Under the pieces are notes generated by a model. The model saw nothing but the letters and a program-made list of their open reading frames with translations, ran no database searches and was not told the origin of the DNA. Shown here in pieces: positions 17,487-25,319 of a stretch of 64,000 bases of DNA. Location: positions 434,001 to 498,000 of the forward strand of contig NZ_JACKVK010000005.1 in assembly GCF_025823185.1 (NCBI RefSeq), in the 5' to 3' direction. The DNA is from Mycobacterium yunnanensis. GTDB taxonomy: Bacteria > Actinomycetota > Actinomycetes > Mycobacteriales > Mycobacteriaceae. Made by a program: the position numbers and the translations under genes. The first letter of the stretch is position 1. Every line of letters starts with the position of its first letter.

Positions 17487-17822
17487 TCACTTCTCGGCGG
17501 TCGACCGCGTCCGGTAGGCGTCGATGACCTCGGACCGCAGGCGGCCACGCGGGCCGACGTCTAAGCCGTTGTCCATGGCCCACTTTCGGGCCTTGGTCGA
17601 CTCCGAGGAATCGTTCTTGGGCTGCTGTGCGCTCTTCGCGCGGCGGCTCGACGCCCGGCGGCTGGCCTCGATCCAGCCACTCATGGTCTTTCGCAGCTTG
17701 GCGGCGTTCTTCTCCGAGAGGTCGATTTCGTATCGGGAACCGTCGATGGTGAACGTCACCGTCTCCGACGCAGCGGTTCCGTCGATGTCGTCGACCCATT
17801 CGACGACGGTCTTCTTTGCCAC
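17487..17822 (-). CDS. Lsr2-family nucleoid-associated protein (paralogue)
   Basis: A 111-residue protein with the Lsr2 N-terminal dimerisation domain (VEWVDDIDGTAASETVTFTIDG, YEIDLSEKNAAKLR) and a C-terminal domain carrying the AT-hook-like core PRGRL. Lsr2 silences AT-rich, horizontally acquired genes and bridges DNA. Its surroundings (L,D-transpeptidase, LpqM-like gene) differ from those I recall for the main lsr2, so it is most likely a second copy. The start is GTG 17822 with GAGGAGG upstream. It lies about 8 kb from the ESX-1 locus, a known target type for Lsr2. Confidence 0.9.
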   Translation of the reverse strand: MAKKTVVEWVDDIDGTAASETVTFTIDGSRYEIDLSEKNAAKLRKTMSGWIEASRRASSRRAKSAQQPKNDSSESTKARKWAMDNGLDVGPRGRLRSEVIDAYRTRSTAEK

Positions 17823-17917
17823 TGGCCGCCAACCCTCCTCGCACTCTTGGTGTTACCGGGAACGAACATCATGATAGCCAACGATGCCGTGGCCAAGGGC
17901 CACCATCTCCTGAAGCT

Positions 17918-19348
17918 TTACTTGAAGCGGTTGTAGCAAAGATCTGCGTCGCCGCCCAGGCCGGACCGAAACGCCACGATTCGGGTGAATCCGGCTGGCA
18001 CCGTCTCGCCGTCGACGTTGCTCGCCACCATGCCGTTGGTCAACAGACCTGCCACCGCCTCGTCGAGATCCCCGGCGGTCAAGCTCAATGCCAGTCCCTT
18101 GTCCTCGGACATCGCACTCTGCGCGACCCCGGTCAGGCAGGCCGTCCGCAACGCGGCGGCGGCGGTGTCGAGCGGCGTGTCGCGCTCGTGCTCGACCGCC
18201 AGCACATAGCGCGATGTCACGACCGACAGCGCGGTGTCGTCACCTTGGAGCAGGGTGTAGTCCTCACGGTCGGACGGCTTGCCCATCTCCGCCAGCGTGG
18301 CGACGTCGGCGTAAACGGTGTTGCTGGCTGGGCAGTACGACGCCGCTGGGCCGGGTTTGGCGTCGGAGCACTGTGGCGTGTCGAACGACAGTTTGGGCGG
18401 GTTGGCCGGCTTGAACACCGTGCCGAGCACGTCGACGAGGGAGGTGAGCACGTCCTCGGTCACCGTGACGTCGCCGGAGATCGGCTCGTCGCCAGTCTGC
18501 GCGGGGAGCGTCAACGGCAAATCCCCACGCCGCTGGGTGATCTCGTTCATGTCGATCTTGCCGCACTCCGCAGCCCCCGAGGTGAAGCCCATCTGGAAGG
18601 CGCTGATGCGGTCGAGGGCGGTGCCGTGACCCTGCTCCAGATACGGTGCGTCGTCGGCGGCGTAGGTCGGGTCACGGAGCGTGAGCACCCCGGCCAGAAC
18701 GTGATTGAGGCCGTCGCCGGTGCTGAGCTGAAAGCGCCGCGACTTGCCCTCGGCCACCCATCGGACGTAGGTACCCGCCAGGCAGTCGGCCTGTTGCTCA
18801 CTGACCAGCGTGCTGGTGTGGTCGTCGGCGATGTGTGCCATGTCCTGCACGGCGTGCCCGTACTCGTGGGCGAGCAGGGCGGCGATCGACGTGTCGCCGA
18901 AGAATTGCTGGCCGAGTGGCACCAACACGCCACGGTCCCAGGCGATGAGGTGATCCGGCGGGCAGAACAACGCGTTGGGGTTGTCATAGGTCTGCCCCCC
19001 GCAGATCTCCGGACTCGACGGGCTCTCCGAATTGAAGGACTCCAGATCCGTTATCGCGCTGAAGGATCCGTCGAACGAGTCGGCGTAGTTCTTCTCCCAG
19101 AACTCCGTCACGTCGTTGACCCCGAGAGTGGCCAACTTGTCGGCGTCGCCGCCGTCGGTGCCCGTGACGTCGCCCTCGGGGGCCGGGGCGTCCGCTCGGA
19201 TCCCGCTGGGGCCGTCCTCGGCGGGCAGACCGCCGGCGCGGAATGGATCGTAGAGCGGTGAGACGGCCACACCGGCGGTGGTCGTCGCGCAGCCGGCGAC
19301 CAGCAGTGCCACGGCCGCCGCGATCAGCGCCGCCTTCAGTCCGCCCAT
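17918..19348 (-). CDS. lpqM: LpqM-like lipoprotein zinc metallopeptidase
   Basis: A 476-residue lipoprotein with the lipobox LVAGC (lipidated at Cys20) and an extracytoplasmic peptidase domain containing HEYGH at about residues 161-165 and a downstream SEQQADCLAG that supplies the third zinc ligand. Length and layout match M. tuberculosis LpqM (Rv0419). LpqM is reported to be needed for conjugal DNA transfer in M. smegmatis, a process that also involves ESX-1. The start is ATG 19348. Assignment to the LpqM group is by recall of features, so orthology is not proven; a paralogue is possible. Confidence 0.75.
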   Translation of the reverse strand: MGGLKAALIAAAVALLVAGCATTTAGVAVSPLYDPFRAGGLPAEDGPSGIRADAPAPEGDVTGTDGGDADKLATLGVNDVTEFWEKNYADSFDGSFSAITDLESFNSESPSSPEICGGQTYDNPNALFCPPDHLIAWDRGVLVPLGQQFFGDTSIAALLAHEYGHAVQDMAHIADDHTSTLVSEQQADCLAGTYVRWVAEGKSRRFQLSTGDGLNHVLAGVLTLRDPTYAADDAPYLEQGHGTALDRISAFQMGFTSGAAECGKIDMNEITQRRGDLPLTLPAQTGDEPISGDVTVTEDVLTSLVDVLGTVFKPANPPKLSFDTPQCSDAKPGPAASYCPASNTVYADVATLAEMGKPSDREDYTLLQGDDTALSVVTSRYVLAVEHERDTPLDTAAAALRTACLTGVAQSAMSEDKGLALSLTAGDLDEAVAGLLTNGMVASNVDGETVPAGFTRIVAFRSGLGGDADLCYNRFK

Positions 19349-19455
19349 TGGTTCACGTCTCGTTTCGTCAACGCACTCGGTGATCACACGAAAGGGCGAG
19401 GGTATAACGGCGGCCCGGTGGGTGCTCAGGTCGCAAGCCCTGGTAGGGATACCGG

Positions 19456-19959
19456 ATGGGCAAGAACGAACGTTCGAAGATCGTGATGAGCGACGACGAG
19501 ATCGTCGAGTTCGTCGAGCGCAGCCGCACGGCGACCCTGGCGACGCTGTCCGCCGACGGCAGACCGCATCTGGTCGCCATGTGGTACGCCGTGGTCGACG
19601 GGGACATCTGGTTCGAGACCAAGGCGAAGTCGCAGAAGGCGGTGAACCTTCGCCGCGATCCCCGCCTCACCGTCATGATCGAGGACGGCCACACCTACGA
19701 CACGCTGCGCGGAGTGTCCTTCGACGGCCAGGCGCACATCGTCGACGACGACCCGGAACTGCTACTGCGCGTGGGGATCAGCGTCTGGGAGCGCTACACC
19801 GGTCCGTACAGCCACGACATGAAGCCGTTCGTGGATCAGATGATGCACAACCGGATCGCCGTCCGACTGGACGCCACCAGGACGCGTAGTTGGGATCACC
19901 GCAAGCTGGGCATGGGCGAGATGCCGGTGGCGGGGTCGACGGCGCAGTACTTGAGCTGA
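19456..19959 (+). CDS. PPOX/FDOR-family split-barrel flavin or F420 enzyme
   Basis: A 167-residue split beta-barrel protein (TATLATLSADGRPHLVAMWYAVVDGDIWFET, then KAVNLRRDPRLTVMIEDG). This matches pyridoxamine-phosphate-oxidase-like proteins, most of which in mycobacteria bind F420 or FMN and reduce or oxidise small molecules. The substrate is unknown. The start ATG 19456 is preceded by a GGTAGGGAT stretch. It is divergent from the LpqM-like gene and transcribed alone. Confidence 0.85.
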   Translation: MGKNERSKIVMSDDEIVEFVERSRTATLATLSADGRPHLVAMWYAVVDGDIWFETKAKSQKAVNLRRDPRLTVMIEDGHTYDTLRGVSFDGQAHIVDDDPELLLRVGISVWERYTGPYSHDMKPFVDQMMHNRIAVRLDATRTRSWDHRKLGMGEMPVAGSTAQYLS

Positions 19960-19985
19960 GGCTCCCGCGTCGCGTCGATCGGCGA

Positions 19986-20297
19986 TCAGGATGCGTCGGT
20001 GATGTCCTGGTACTCGGGGTGCTTGTCGATGTAGTTGGCGACCATGGAGCAGGCCGGCACCACGCGCAGACCTGCTTCCTTCGTGGACCGCAACGCCTCG
20101 GCGACCAGGATCGTCGCCAGCCCGCGTCCCTGATACGTGGGATCCACCTCGGTGTGCGGGAAGGTGCGACGACCGTCGCCGTCGAAGAACTCGGCGAAGC
20201 CGGCTTGCTTGCCGTCGACGGCGATTACGAAGCGATCGGACTCGGCGGTGACGGTGGCTTCCGCACCGGTCTTGTCGGTGGTGCTGGCGGCGGTCAT
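19986..20297 (-). CDS. YidJ-type small GNAT N-acetyltransferase
   Basis: A 103-residue protein of the short GCN5-related family (HTEVDPTYQGRGLATILV forms the acetyl-CoA pyrophosphate loop, VVPACSMVANYIDKHPEYQD is the C-terminal signature). The acceptor is unknown. Its ATG at 20297 overlaps the stop of the upstream pirin gene by 4 bp, and an AAGGAG site lies within the pirin coding end, so the two are translationally coupled. Confidence 0.87.
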   Translation of the reverse strand: MTAASTTDKTGAEATVTAESDRFVIAVDGKQAGFAEFFDGDGRRTFPHTEVDPTYQGRGLATILVAEALRSTKEAGLRVVPACSMVANYIDKHPEYQDITDAS

Positions 20298-21265
20298 CGA
20301 TCTCCTTTGGTCAGCTGGTTGGCACGGGGCCGCAGCGTCGAGTTGGGTAGCGGCGGGGCCGACAATCGGCTACCCGGGTAGCCGCTGACCGAACCGAATC
20401 GGTCGTCGTGCCGCTCCCACTCTCGACGGTATTCGACGATCTCGTCGTGGGTTCGGCCGACGAAGTTCCACCACATGACCAGTTCCTCACCGAAGGGGAG
20501 ACCCCCGAGGAGCAGCATCCGCGCCGGGGTGTCGCCGCCGTTGGTGAGCCGGACGACGTCGTGGCCCGGTGACTGAAACCAGAGGTCGGCCACGTCGAGA
20601 GGCGTGTCGCCGGCGCGCACGTCGCCCTGGTCGAGCAGGACGCCGTGTTCGAAGGCCGGGTCGACCGTCAACTCGACCGTGCCGGCCGGCGCCAGGTCGA
20701 CCTGGGCGCCCAGCAGAGGGGTGAAGGTGTGCACCGGAGAACGGACCCCGTCGAGTTCGCCGAGGAACACCCGGACGTCGGCGTCGCCCATGGTGTGGGC
20801 GGCCGGCGCGAAGTGGGCGAAGTCGCGATCGGTGTGCCGGTCGGCGTCGGGCAGGGCCACCCACAGCTGCACGCCGTGCAGGATGGGTGCGGTGGGCTGC
20901 GACACCTCGGAGTGGCAGATGCCTGCGCCCGCCGTCATCAAGTTGAGCTCGCCCGGGCGCACGACGGCACGCACGCCGGCGCTGTCGCGGTGCTCGATCT
21001 CGCCGCTGAACAGCCAGCTGACGGTCTGCAGTCCGGTGTGTGGATGTGGTGGGACGTCCATGCCCGCGCTCGTTCGAACGTCATGCGGGCCGTAGTGGTC
21101 GGCGAAACACCACGCACCGATCAGCGACCGTTCGCGCTGCGGCAAGGTGCGGCGCACCCGAATCGCCCGAGGACCTCCGAGTGGCACCTCTCGCGGGTGC
21201 AGGACACCGGTGAATCGCGAGGCACCGCAGGCGACGTGCTCGGGCGCGGCCTCGGTGTTGCTCAC
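20294..21265 (-). CDS. Pirin-family bicupin protein
   Basis: A 323-residue pirin: GAWCFADHYGPHDV, VPPHPHTGLQTVSWLFSGEIEHRDS (His/Glu metal ligands of the N-terminal cupin), NLMTAGAGICHSE and the second cupin. Bacterial pirins can act as quercetin dioxygenases or bind metabolic enzymes; which applies here is unknown. The start is GTG 21265, overlapping the upstream EVE stop by 4 bp. A second, different pirin is encoded at 56300-57274. Confidence 0.87.
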   Translation of the reverse strand: MSNTEAAPEHVACGASRFTGVLHPREVPLGGPRAIRVRRTLPQRERSLIGAWCFADHYGPHDVRTSAGMDVPPHPHTGLQTVSWLFSGEIEHRDSAGVRAVVRPGELNLMTAGAGICHSEVSQPTAPILHGVQLWVALPDADRHTDRDFAHFAPAAHTMGDADVRVFLGELDGVRSPVHTFTPLLGAQVDLAPAGTVELTVDPAFEHGVLLDQGDVRAGDTPLDVADLWFQSPGHDVVRLTNGGDTPARMLLLGGLPFGEELVMWWNFVGRTHDEIVEYRREWERHDDRFGSVSGYPGSRLSAPPLPNSTLRPRANQLTKGDR

Positions 21266-21711
21266 CCCGTCAGAGTAGCTCCGGGCGGGGTCGTCGACCC
21301 CGTCATGGCCGCGCGGATCAACTCGAAGTCGCCGACGTCGATCTTGAAGACACCGAAGCGAAAGCGATAACCCCACTGGGCCTTGACCTCGATGAAGTCG
21401 AGCTCGTCGATCAGTGGACGGATCGGAGTCTCGACGCATGGCAGGAACTCGACCCGGCGCCGCCACGGCTGAAACTGCGGGTCGAAGTCCTCCTGGTAGA
21501 CCTCGTCGTCGACGACCCGGCCAATGGCAGTGAACGACTGCAGGGGCGCGCCGTCGGGATAGTCGGTCTTGGGCGAGTAGAAGACGATCCAATCGTCGCG
21601 GGCCATCCGCCGCAACATGTGCGGCTTGCCGTGGTTGGCCTGGGTGAAGCCCCCGGCCACGCCTCGCACCACATGGCCTCGGCTGACGGTGTTGATCCAG
21701 TAGGTGGTCAT
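21262..21711 (-). CDS. EVE/PUA-like domain protein
   Basis: A 149-residue protein (MTTYWINTVSRGHVVRGVAGGFTQANHGK, DDWIVFYSPKTDYPDGAPLQSFTAIG, FEVKAQ-like WGYRFRFG). EVE domains resemble YTH and PUA folds and bind modified bases in RNA or DNA; several occur in defence-associated proteins fused to nucleases, but this one stands alone. It is the first gene of a three-gene operon with pirin and GNAT genes joined by 4-bp overlaps. Function unknown. Confidence 0.85.
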   Translation of the reverse strand: MTTYWINTVSRGHVVRGVAGGFTQANHGKPHMLRRMARDDWIVFYSPKTDYPDGAPLQSFTAIGRVVDDEVYQEDFDPQFQPWRRRVEFLPCVETPIRPLIDELDFIEVKAQWGYRFRFGVFKIDVGDFELIRAAMTGSTTPPGATLTG

Positions 21712-22016
21712 GTCGGTGAAGCTACGAGTGGCTGCCGACGAATTTGCGGGCGGAAGTCGGAGTCATCCACAGTCCGGACTCGATGCACAGGCCCAACGTG
21801 CCCCAGAAAACCCAAAGCCGCCGATGCGAGTGCATCAGCGGCTTAGGCGACGGTACCGCCATGGCGCCTCACGGCAAGTGGTCGCTCTAGGCGACGAATT
21901 TAGTTGGTACCCGGGGCATGAGCGGCACCGTCACGAAGAGTCTAACCGCTCAGGGGCCCTTGAGTATTCCGAACCGGCGACCCCTCGACGCCGATTCTTC
22001 GTGACTCAGCCGTTGA
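21712..22016. other. Intergenic region between EVE gene and whiB6
   Basis: About 305 bp with no convincing coding frame. It carries the whiB6-side terminator (21815-21845) and a loose inverted pair TGAGCGG/CCGCTCA around 21920-21955 that I do not interpret. It must also contain the promoter of the EVE-pirin-GNAT operon; no confident hexamers are visible. Confidence 0.6.
21815..21845 (-). terminator. Rho-independent terminator downstream of whiB6
   Basis: Read on the minus strand, AAGCCGCTGATGC and GCATCGGCGGCTT form a 13-position stem with one mismatch around a 4-nt loop, followed by TGGGTTTTC. It lies 171 bp after the whiB6 stop. Confidence 0.75.
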
Positions 22017-22349
22017 TCAGGCAGATTCCAGGAACTGTTCGACGAAGATTCGCCGAGCGCGAACGGGATAGCCGTGGCGCTCGGCCAGTTCGCGAAGCTG
22101 ACGCAGGGCGTGACCGCGGCCGCGGCCGGCTTCTGGCACCACGATGCCTGCCCACAAACCCTCGGCCTTCGGCAGTTCGACAGCCTCGCGTGCGCATGCC
22201 CACCGGCGCGGGCAGGTCCGACAGATCGCCTTCGCGTCCTCGTCGGCAACGGTCGTCCATCGCTCCGGATCCTTGGTGCATTCGCCGAGTGGTAGTCCGT
22301 CCAACCCGACGGGGTTCGTCGCCGCCAGTCCAATCCGGGAAGCCTGCAT
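22017..22349 (-). CDS. whiB6: WhiB6-type iron-sulfur transcription factor
   Basis: A 110-residue WhiB protein with the four cluster cysteines at Cys24, Cys43, Cys46 and Cys52 (CxxC inside ICRTCPRRWAC), the turn GLWAG at 64-68 and a basic C-terminal tail (GRGRGHALRQLRE). WhiB6 senses redox/NO through a [4Fe-4S] cluster and controls ESX-1 genes in M. tuberculosis and M. marinum (established). Its position just upstream of the ESX-1 locus supports WhiB6 over other WhiB proteins. The start is ATG 22349 with AGAGGAG upstream. Confidence 0.88.
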   Translation of the reverse strand: MQASRIGLAATNPVGLDGLPLGECTKDPERWTTVADEDAKAICRTCPRRWACAREAVELPKAEGLWAGIVVPEAGRGRGHALRQLRELAERHGYPVRARRIFVEQFLESA

Positions 22350-22400
22350 GTCGTACTCCTCTCTCCGGCGTCGCCGTCCGGGGCGTCGCAATGGGGAGAA

Positions 22401-22428
22401 TGTATAGCACTAAACCGTAGCAATGCAA
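22401..22428 (-). promoter_or_regulatory. Predicted SigA-like promoter of whiB6
   Basis: On the minus strand: -35 TTGCAT (22428-22423), 16-bp spacer, -10 TATACA (22406-22401), about 52 bp before the start codon. The repeated GCTACGG motif lies in the spacer and TGAACTGT just upstream of the -35. Confidence 0.5.
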
Positions 22429-22639
22429 CAGTTCAAACCGAAGCAGTTCGGCGGGGCCGCTGCGGAACGTCCGGTGTCGCCAGGTCGCGGACGGACCCAT
22501 ATTCGACTGTGACTACCGCTCAACTGGGAGAACGCAACCGCTGCCACCAAGCCGTCGTCATTTCCCGTCTTGACCGCCAGCCGTAGCGATGAGACAGTTC
22601 AGGGGGTCAACCGAAGCGGTCGGAGACGACTGCTACGGT
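22415..22639. repeat. Repeated putative operator element (GCTACGG / ACAGTTCA)
   Basis: CCGTAGC occurs at 22415-22421 and 22581-22587 and inverted as GCTACGG at 22632-22638. ACAGTTCA occurs at 22428-22435 and 22594-22601, and again before espG1 at 25076-25083. Copies one and two align over their whole length with a 5-6 bp insertion. Confidence 0.5.
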
Positions 22640-22685
22640 CAGCGGGGCCGTCAAACCATCGCAGCTCGACGAGGACCAAGCAGAG

Positions 22686-23435
22686 ATGACCATCCCGGCG
22701 GAGGCGGACGACGACGCCACGATCGTGGACCCGGGCATGGCCCGAGCCGGAGCAGCAGCGGCTGCCCGCCGGCGTGAACTGGACATCTCACAGCGCAGCC
22801 TGGCCGCCGACGGCATCATCAACGCCGGCGCCCTGATCGCATTCGAGAAGGGCCGAAGCTGGCCGCGCGACAAGACCCGGGCGAAGCTCGAAGAAGTCCT
22901 TCGGTGGCCTCCCGGCACGATCAATCGGCTGCGCGCCGGCGCACCCACGGCGGAGCCCGAGCCCACGGCGGTCGGACGTCGGGACGCGGCCGCTGGTGAC
23001 GAGGGCTCGCTCATCGCCGAAGCCGTGGTGGCCGCGGCCAATGCCCTTGGCTCCACGGTCGACGCACTGCCACCCGTCGACGACCCCGACTTCATCGCGC
23101 GGGTCTCTGCGATCCTGGCCGATCTCCGGCAACTCGAGGCCGTGGCGGCGCGCGCGACGAGGATCGGTCGCGTCACCCCCGCCCTGATCCGCGCGCTCAG
23201 CACGGTCCGGCGACGGATGGACGAGCTGACCATGCGGGCTGCAGTTGCCAAGGGCGCCACGCTTGGTCAGCGCCTCTATGCCGCGCGTCGCACCGCCAAC
23301 CTCACCATCGATGAGACCGCCCAAGCCGCGGGCGTCGAGGAGGACGTCATCGTCCGCCTCGAGTCGGAGCAGACGGTTCCAGAGACCGCAGTCGCCGCCG
23401 TCGAGGCATTGATCGGGCAGCTCGACTGGAGCTGA
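22686..23435 (+). CDS. Double helix-turn-helix DNA-binding protein (unnamed)
   Basis: A 249-residue protein with two XRE-like helix-turn-helix segments: one near residues 20-70 (RRRELDISQRSLAADGIINAG, FEKGRSWPRDKTRAKLEEVL) and one near 195-240 (GQRLYAARRTANLTIDETAQAAG, then EDVIVRLES). The middle is an acidic, Ala-rich helical region. It is not EspR, which is about 132 residues with one such domain. It lies between whiB6 and an EspI-like gene and next to repeated motifs, so a local ESX-1 regulator is likely (inference). It ends one base from the convergent EspI-like gene. Confidence 0.75.
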   Translation: MTIPAEADDDATIVDPGMARAGAAAAARRRELDISQRSLAADGIINAGALIAFEKGRSWPRDKTRAKLEEVLRWPPGTINRLRAGAPTAEPEPTAVGRRDAAAGDEGSLIAEAVVAAANALGSTVDALPPVDDPDFIARVSAILADLRQLEAVAARATRIGRVTPALIRALSTVRRRMDELTMRAAVAKGATLGQRLYAARRTANLTIDETAQAAGVEEDVIVRLESEQTVPETAVAAVEALIGQLDWS

Positions 23436-23436
23436 A

Positions 23437-24795
23437 TCAGCGGCGGTCCCGGTTCCGGTCGTCGGTGGTGGGGAAGTGCTCGGCCAGCGCGGCGGCGACC
23501 TCGACGAACTTGCGGCGGGTGGGCTCGGACATCACGGCCGTGCCGTCGATGACCCCGCCCGGTCGAAGGTGGGGGTCGAACGGGACCTCGACCACCACTT
23601 GGCCCTGGCCGGCGAACTGCTGGGCAAGGATCGCCCTGGTTCGCTTGTCGGCATGCCCGTCGGAATCGTTGAGCACCACGACCGTGCGTCGCAGCAGATT
23701 GGTCAGCCCGCGGTTGGCCAGCCAATCCAGCGTCTGACCGGCCGCCGCCGCACCGTCGACCCAGGGTGACGAGACCACCACCAACGCGTCGAGGTCTCGC
23801 AGCACCTCCTGGGTGACCGGCGTGTCCATCGTCGAGCTGCAGTCGACGATCGTGATGGAGAAGTAGCGGTCCAACCGAGCGGTGGCTTCGCGATAGATGG
23901 CCGGGTCGAGCACTCGCCGGCGCGCCGGGCTCGCCTCGCCCGCCAAGACGAACAGCCCGGCGGAGTTGTTGCCGACCCGGCTGCGCACGTCGGCGAACGT
24001 CTCGAGGTGCTGATCGGCCGCCAGCTCCCAATAGGAGCCCATGGCCTTCGGGTCGACACGGCTGCCGAGCTTGCCAAAGGCGGTGTCTGCGTCCACCGCG
24101 ACGACGCGGTCCTCCTGGCGTAGTTCGGCGAACACCGAGCCGATGCTGGCCGACACGGTGGTCTTGCCCACGCCGCCCTTGCCCATCACGCCAACCTTGT
24201 AATGGCCGCGCATGACGACCTTGACGCGGGCCTCGAGCTCGGCGAGGCGGATCTCCTGTGGCGACGGGCCGGGGTTGACGAGTCCGAAGGTCAGCCGGTG
24301 CACCGCGCGCCGCCACCCCGACGCGGGGACGGGGCGCCGGGGTCGAACCAAGTCGTCGGCGCGGATCCGGTCGGCGTACGACGCGGGGGGAGCCGACGGC
24401 GCGAGGCGGGGATCCGGCCCTGGGGGCTGGCCCGGCCACGTGCCGTACGGGGGCGGCGGGCCGGGTGGCGGCGGGCCGGGCCGCTGGGGTGGACCCTGGT
24501 GCCAGGTCGGAGGCGGTTGCTGCGGCTGCGGCGGCCACTGCGGCGGTGGCGGGCCCTGCGGTGGCGGGCCCTGGGGTGGTGGTCCCTGCGGTGGTGGTCC
24601 CTGGGGCGGGCCGAACCGTTGCGGCTCGCGTGGTGGTGGTGGCGACGATTCGGGCAGGTCGACGGGCGGCCGCGGTGGCAGCGGAGCGGTGGCGGAGGTA
24701 AAGGTTTGTGGTGGGTCGGGATTGGGCTCGTAGTCCGAGTCCTCTGGTCCGGTCCAGCCCAGTTCCCTGCGCAGGGCATCGTCGCGATCGCTCAC
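23437..24795 (-). CDS. EspI-like MinD/ParA-family ATPase with Pro-rich N-terminus
   Basis: A 452-residue protein. Residues 1-150 are very Pro/Gly/Gln-rich with tandem GPPPQ units; the rest is a MinD/ParA fold with the deviant Walker A GKGGVGKT at 205-212, VVAVDADTAFG and VDCSSTMDTPVTQE. It resembles EspI of ESX-1 and the equivalent proteins of other ESX loci. The start is GTG 24795 with AAGGAGC upstream. A second member, espI proper, lies inside the main operon at 36440-37831, so the locus carries two such ATPases. EspI is reported to restrain ESX-1 secretion at low ATP; whether this copy does is unknown. Confidence 0.82.
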   Translation of the reverse strand: MSDRDDALRRELGWTGPEDSDYEPNPDPPQTFTSATAPLPPRPPVDLPESSPPPPREPQRFGPPQGPPPQGPPPQGPPPQGPPPPQWPPQPQQPPPTWHQGPPQRPGPPPPGPPPPYGTWPGQPPGPDPRLAPSAPPASYADRIRADDLVRPRRPVPASGWRRAVHRLTFGLVNPGPSPQEIRLAELEARVKVVMRGHYKVGVMGKGGVGKTTVSASIGSVFAELRQEDRVVAVDADTAFGKLGSRVDPKAMGSYWELAADQHLETFADVRSRVGNNSAGLFVLAGEASPARRRVLDPAIYREATARLDRYFSITIVDCSSTMDTPVTQEVLRDLDALVVVSSPWVDGAAAAGQTLDWLANRGLTNLLRRTVVVLNDSDGHADKRTRAILAQQFAGQGQVVVEVPFDPHLRPGGVIDGTAVMSEPTRRKFVEVAAALAEHFPTTDDRNRDRR

Positions 24796-25319
24796 GGCAC
24801 CATGCTCCTTCCCGTGTCCCACACGACGCGCCAGCCGGCTTCGGAGTCCAGTATCAACCACCCGGCGAGGACGCGACCGTGGCGTCGAGCCCCGCCGGAT
24901 TCGTCACGCTGCCTAGCAAACGATCGGTCGGCGAACTCAGACGACGGGGTTCGAGCCGGCGCACGGCACGAATCCGACCTTGTTGCAAGCGCTGCCGCCG
25001 GGGTCCGAGGCTTCGCCCGTCTCGGCCCGGGGCGACGGACGCCAGGCCGGTCGGTTCGCGTGAATCGTCATAGACACAGTTCAACGGTGGTTAAAGGACG
25101 GATTCAACCGATCCGTGGCGGCGTCAATTAGTGCACCGGGGATGCCGAAACCGCTGGTAGCCTCATATCCAGTGGGGGACTGGGATCTGACCATCGCATC
25201 GGTGGCCGACGGGTCGTCGGCAAATCTCGGCGGGGCGCACTGCACGACCGTGATCACGTCGAGGCGGGCACTCGTCCCGACCCCCGGACCGACGTACAGG
25301 TGAAGGGAGTGGACCGACC
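24796..25319. other. Intergenic region upstream of espG1, without espE/espF
   Basis: 524 bp with no convincing gene. In M. tuberculosis espE and espF occupy the position before espG1; neither is present here. The stretch carries ACAGTTCA at 25076-25083, shared with the whiB6 region, and must contain the promoters of the divergent EspI-like gene and of the espG1 operon. Confidence 0.6.

Larger units (their letters stand above)
22350..22685. promoter_or_regulatory. Divergent control region between whiB6 and the double-HTH gene
   Basis: 336 bp holding the whiB6 promoter and two imperfect copies of a roughly 40-bp element (22415-22451 and 22581-22623). Each copy contains CCGTAGC, ACAGTTCA and AACCGAAGC; an inverted GCTACGGT lies at 22632. 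No coding frame is convincing. Confidence 0.6.

Noticed and set aside
21846..22016. Possible tRNA or small RNA between the EVE gene and whiB6
   Set aside because: I could not fold a cloverleaf or find the conserved T-arm; only a terminator hairpin nearby is convincing.
24550..24660. Tandem repeats in the EspI-like gene, considered as a DNA repeat array
   Set aside because: They encode in-frame GPPPQ units of the Pro-rich tail and need no separate explanation.
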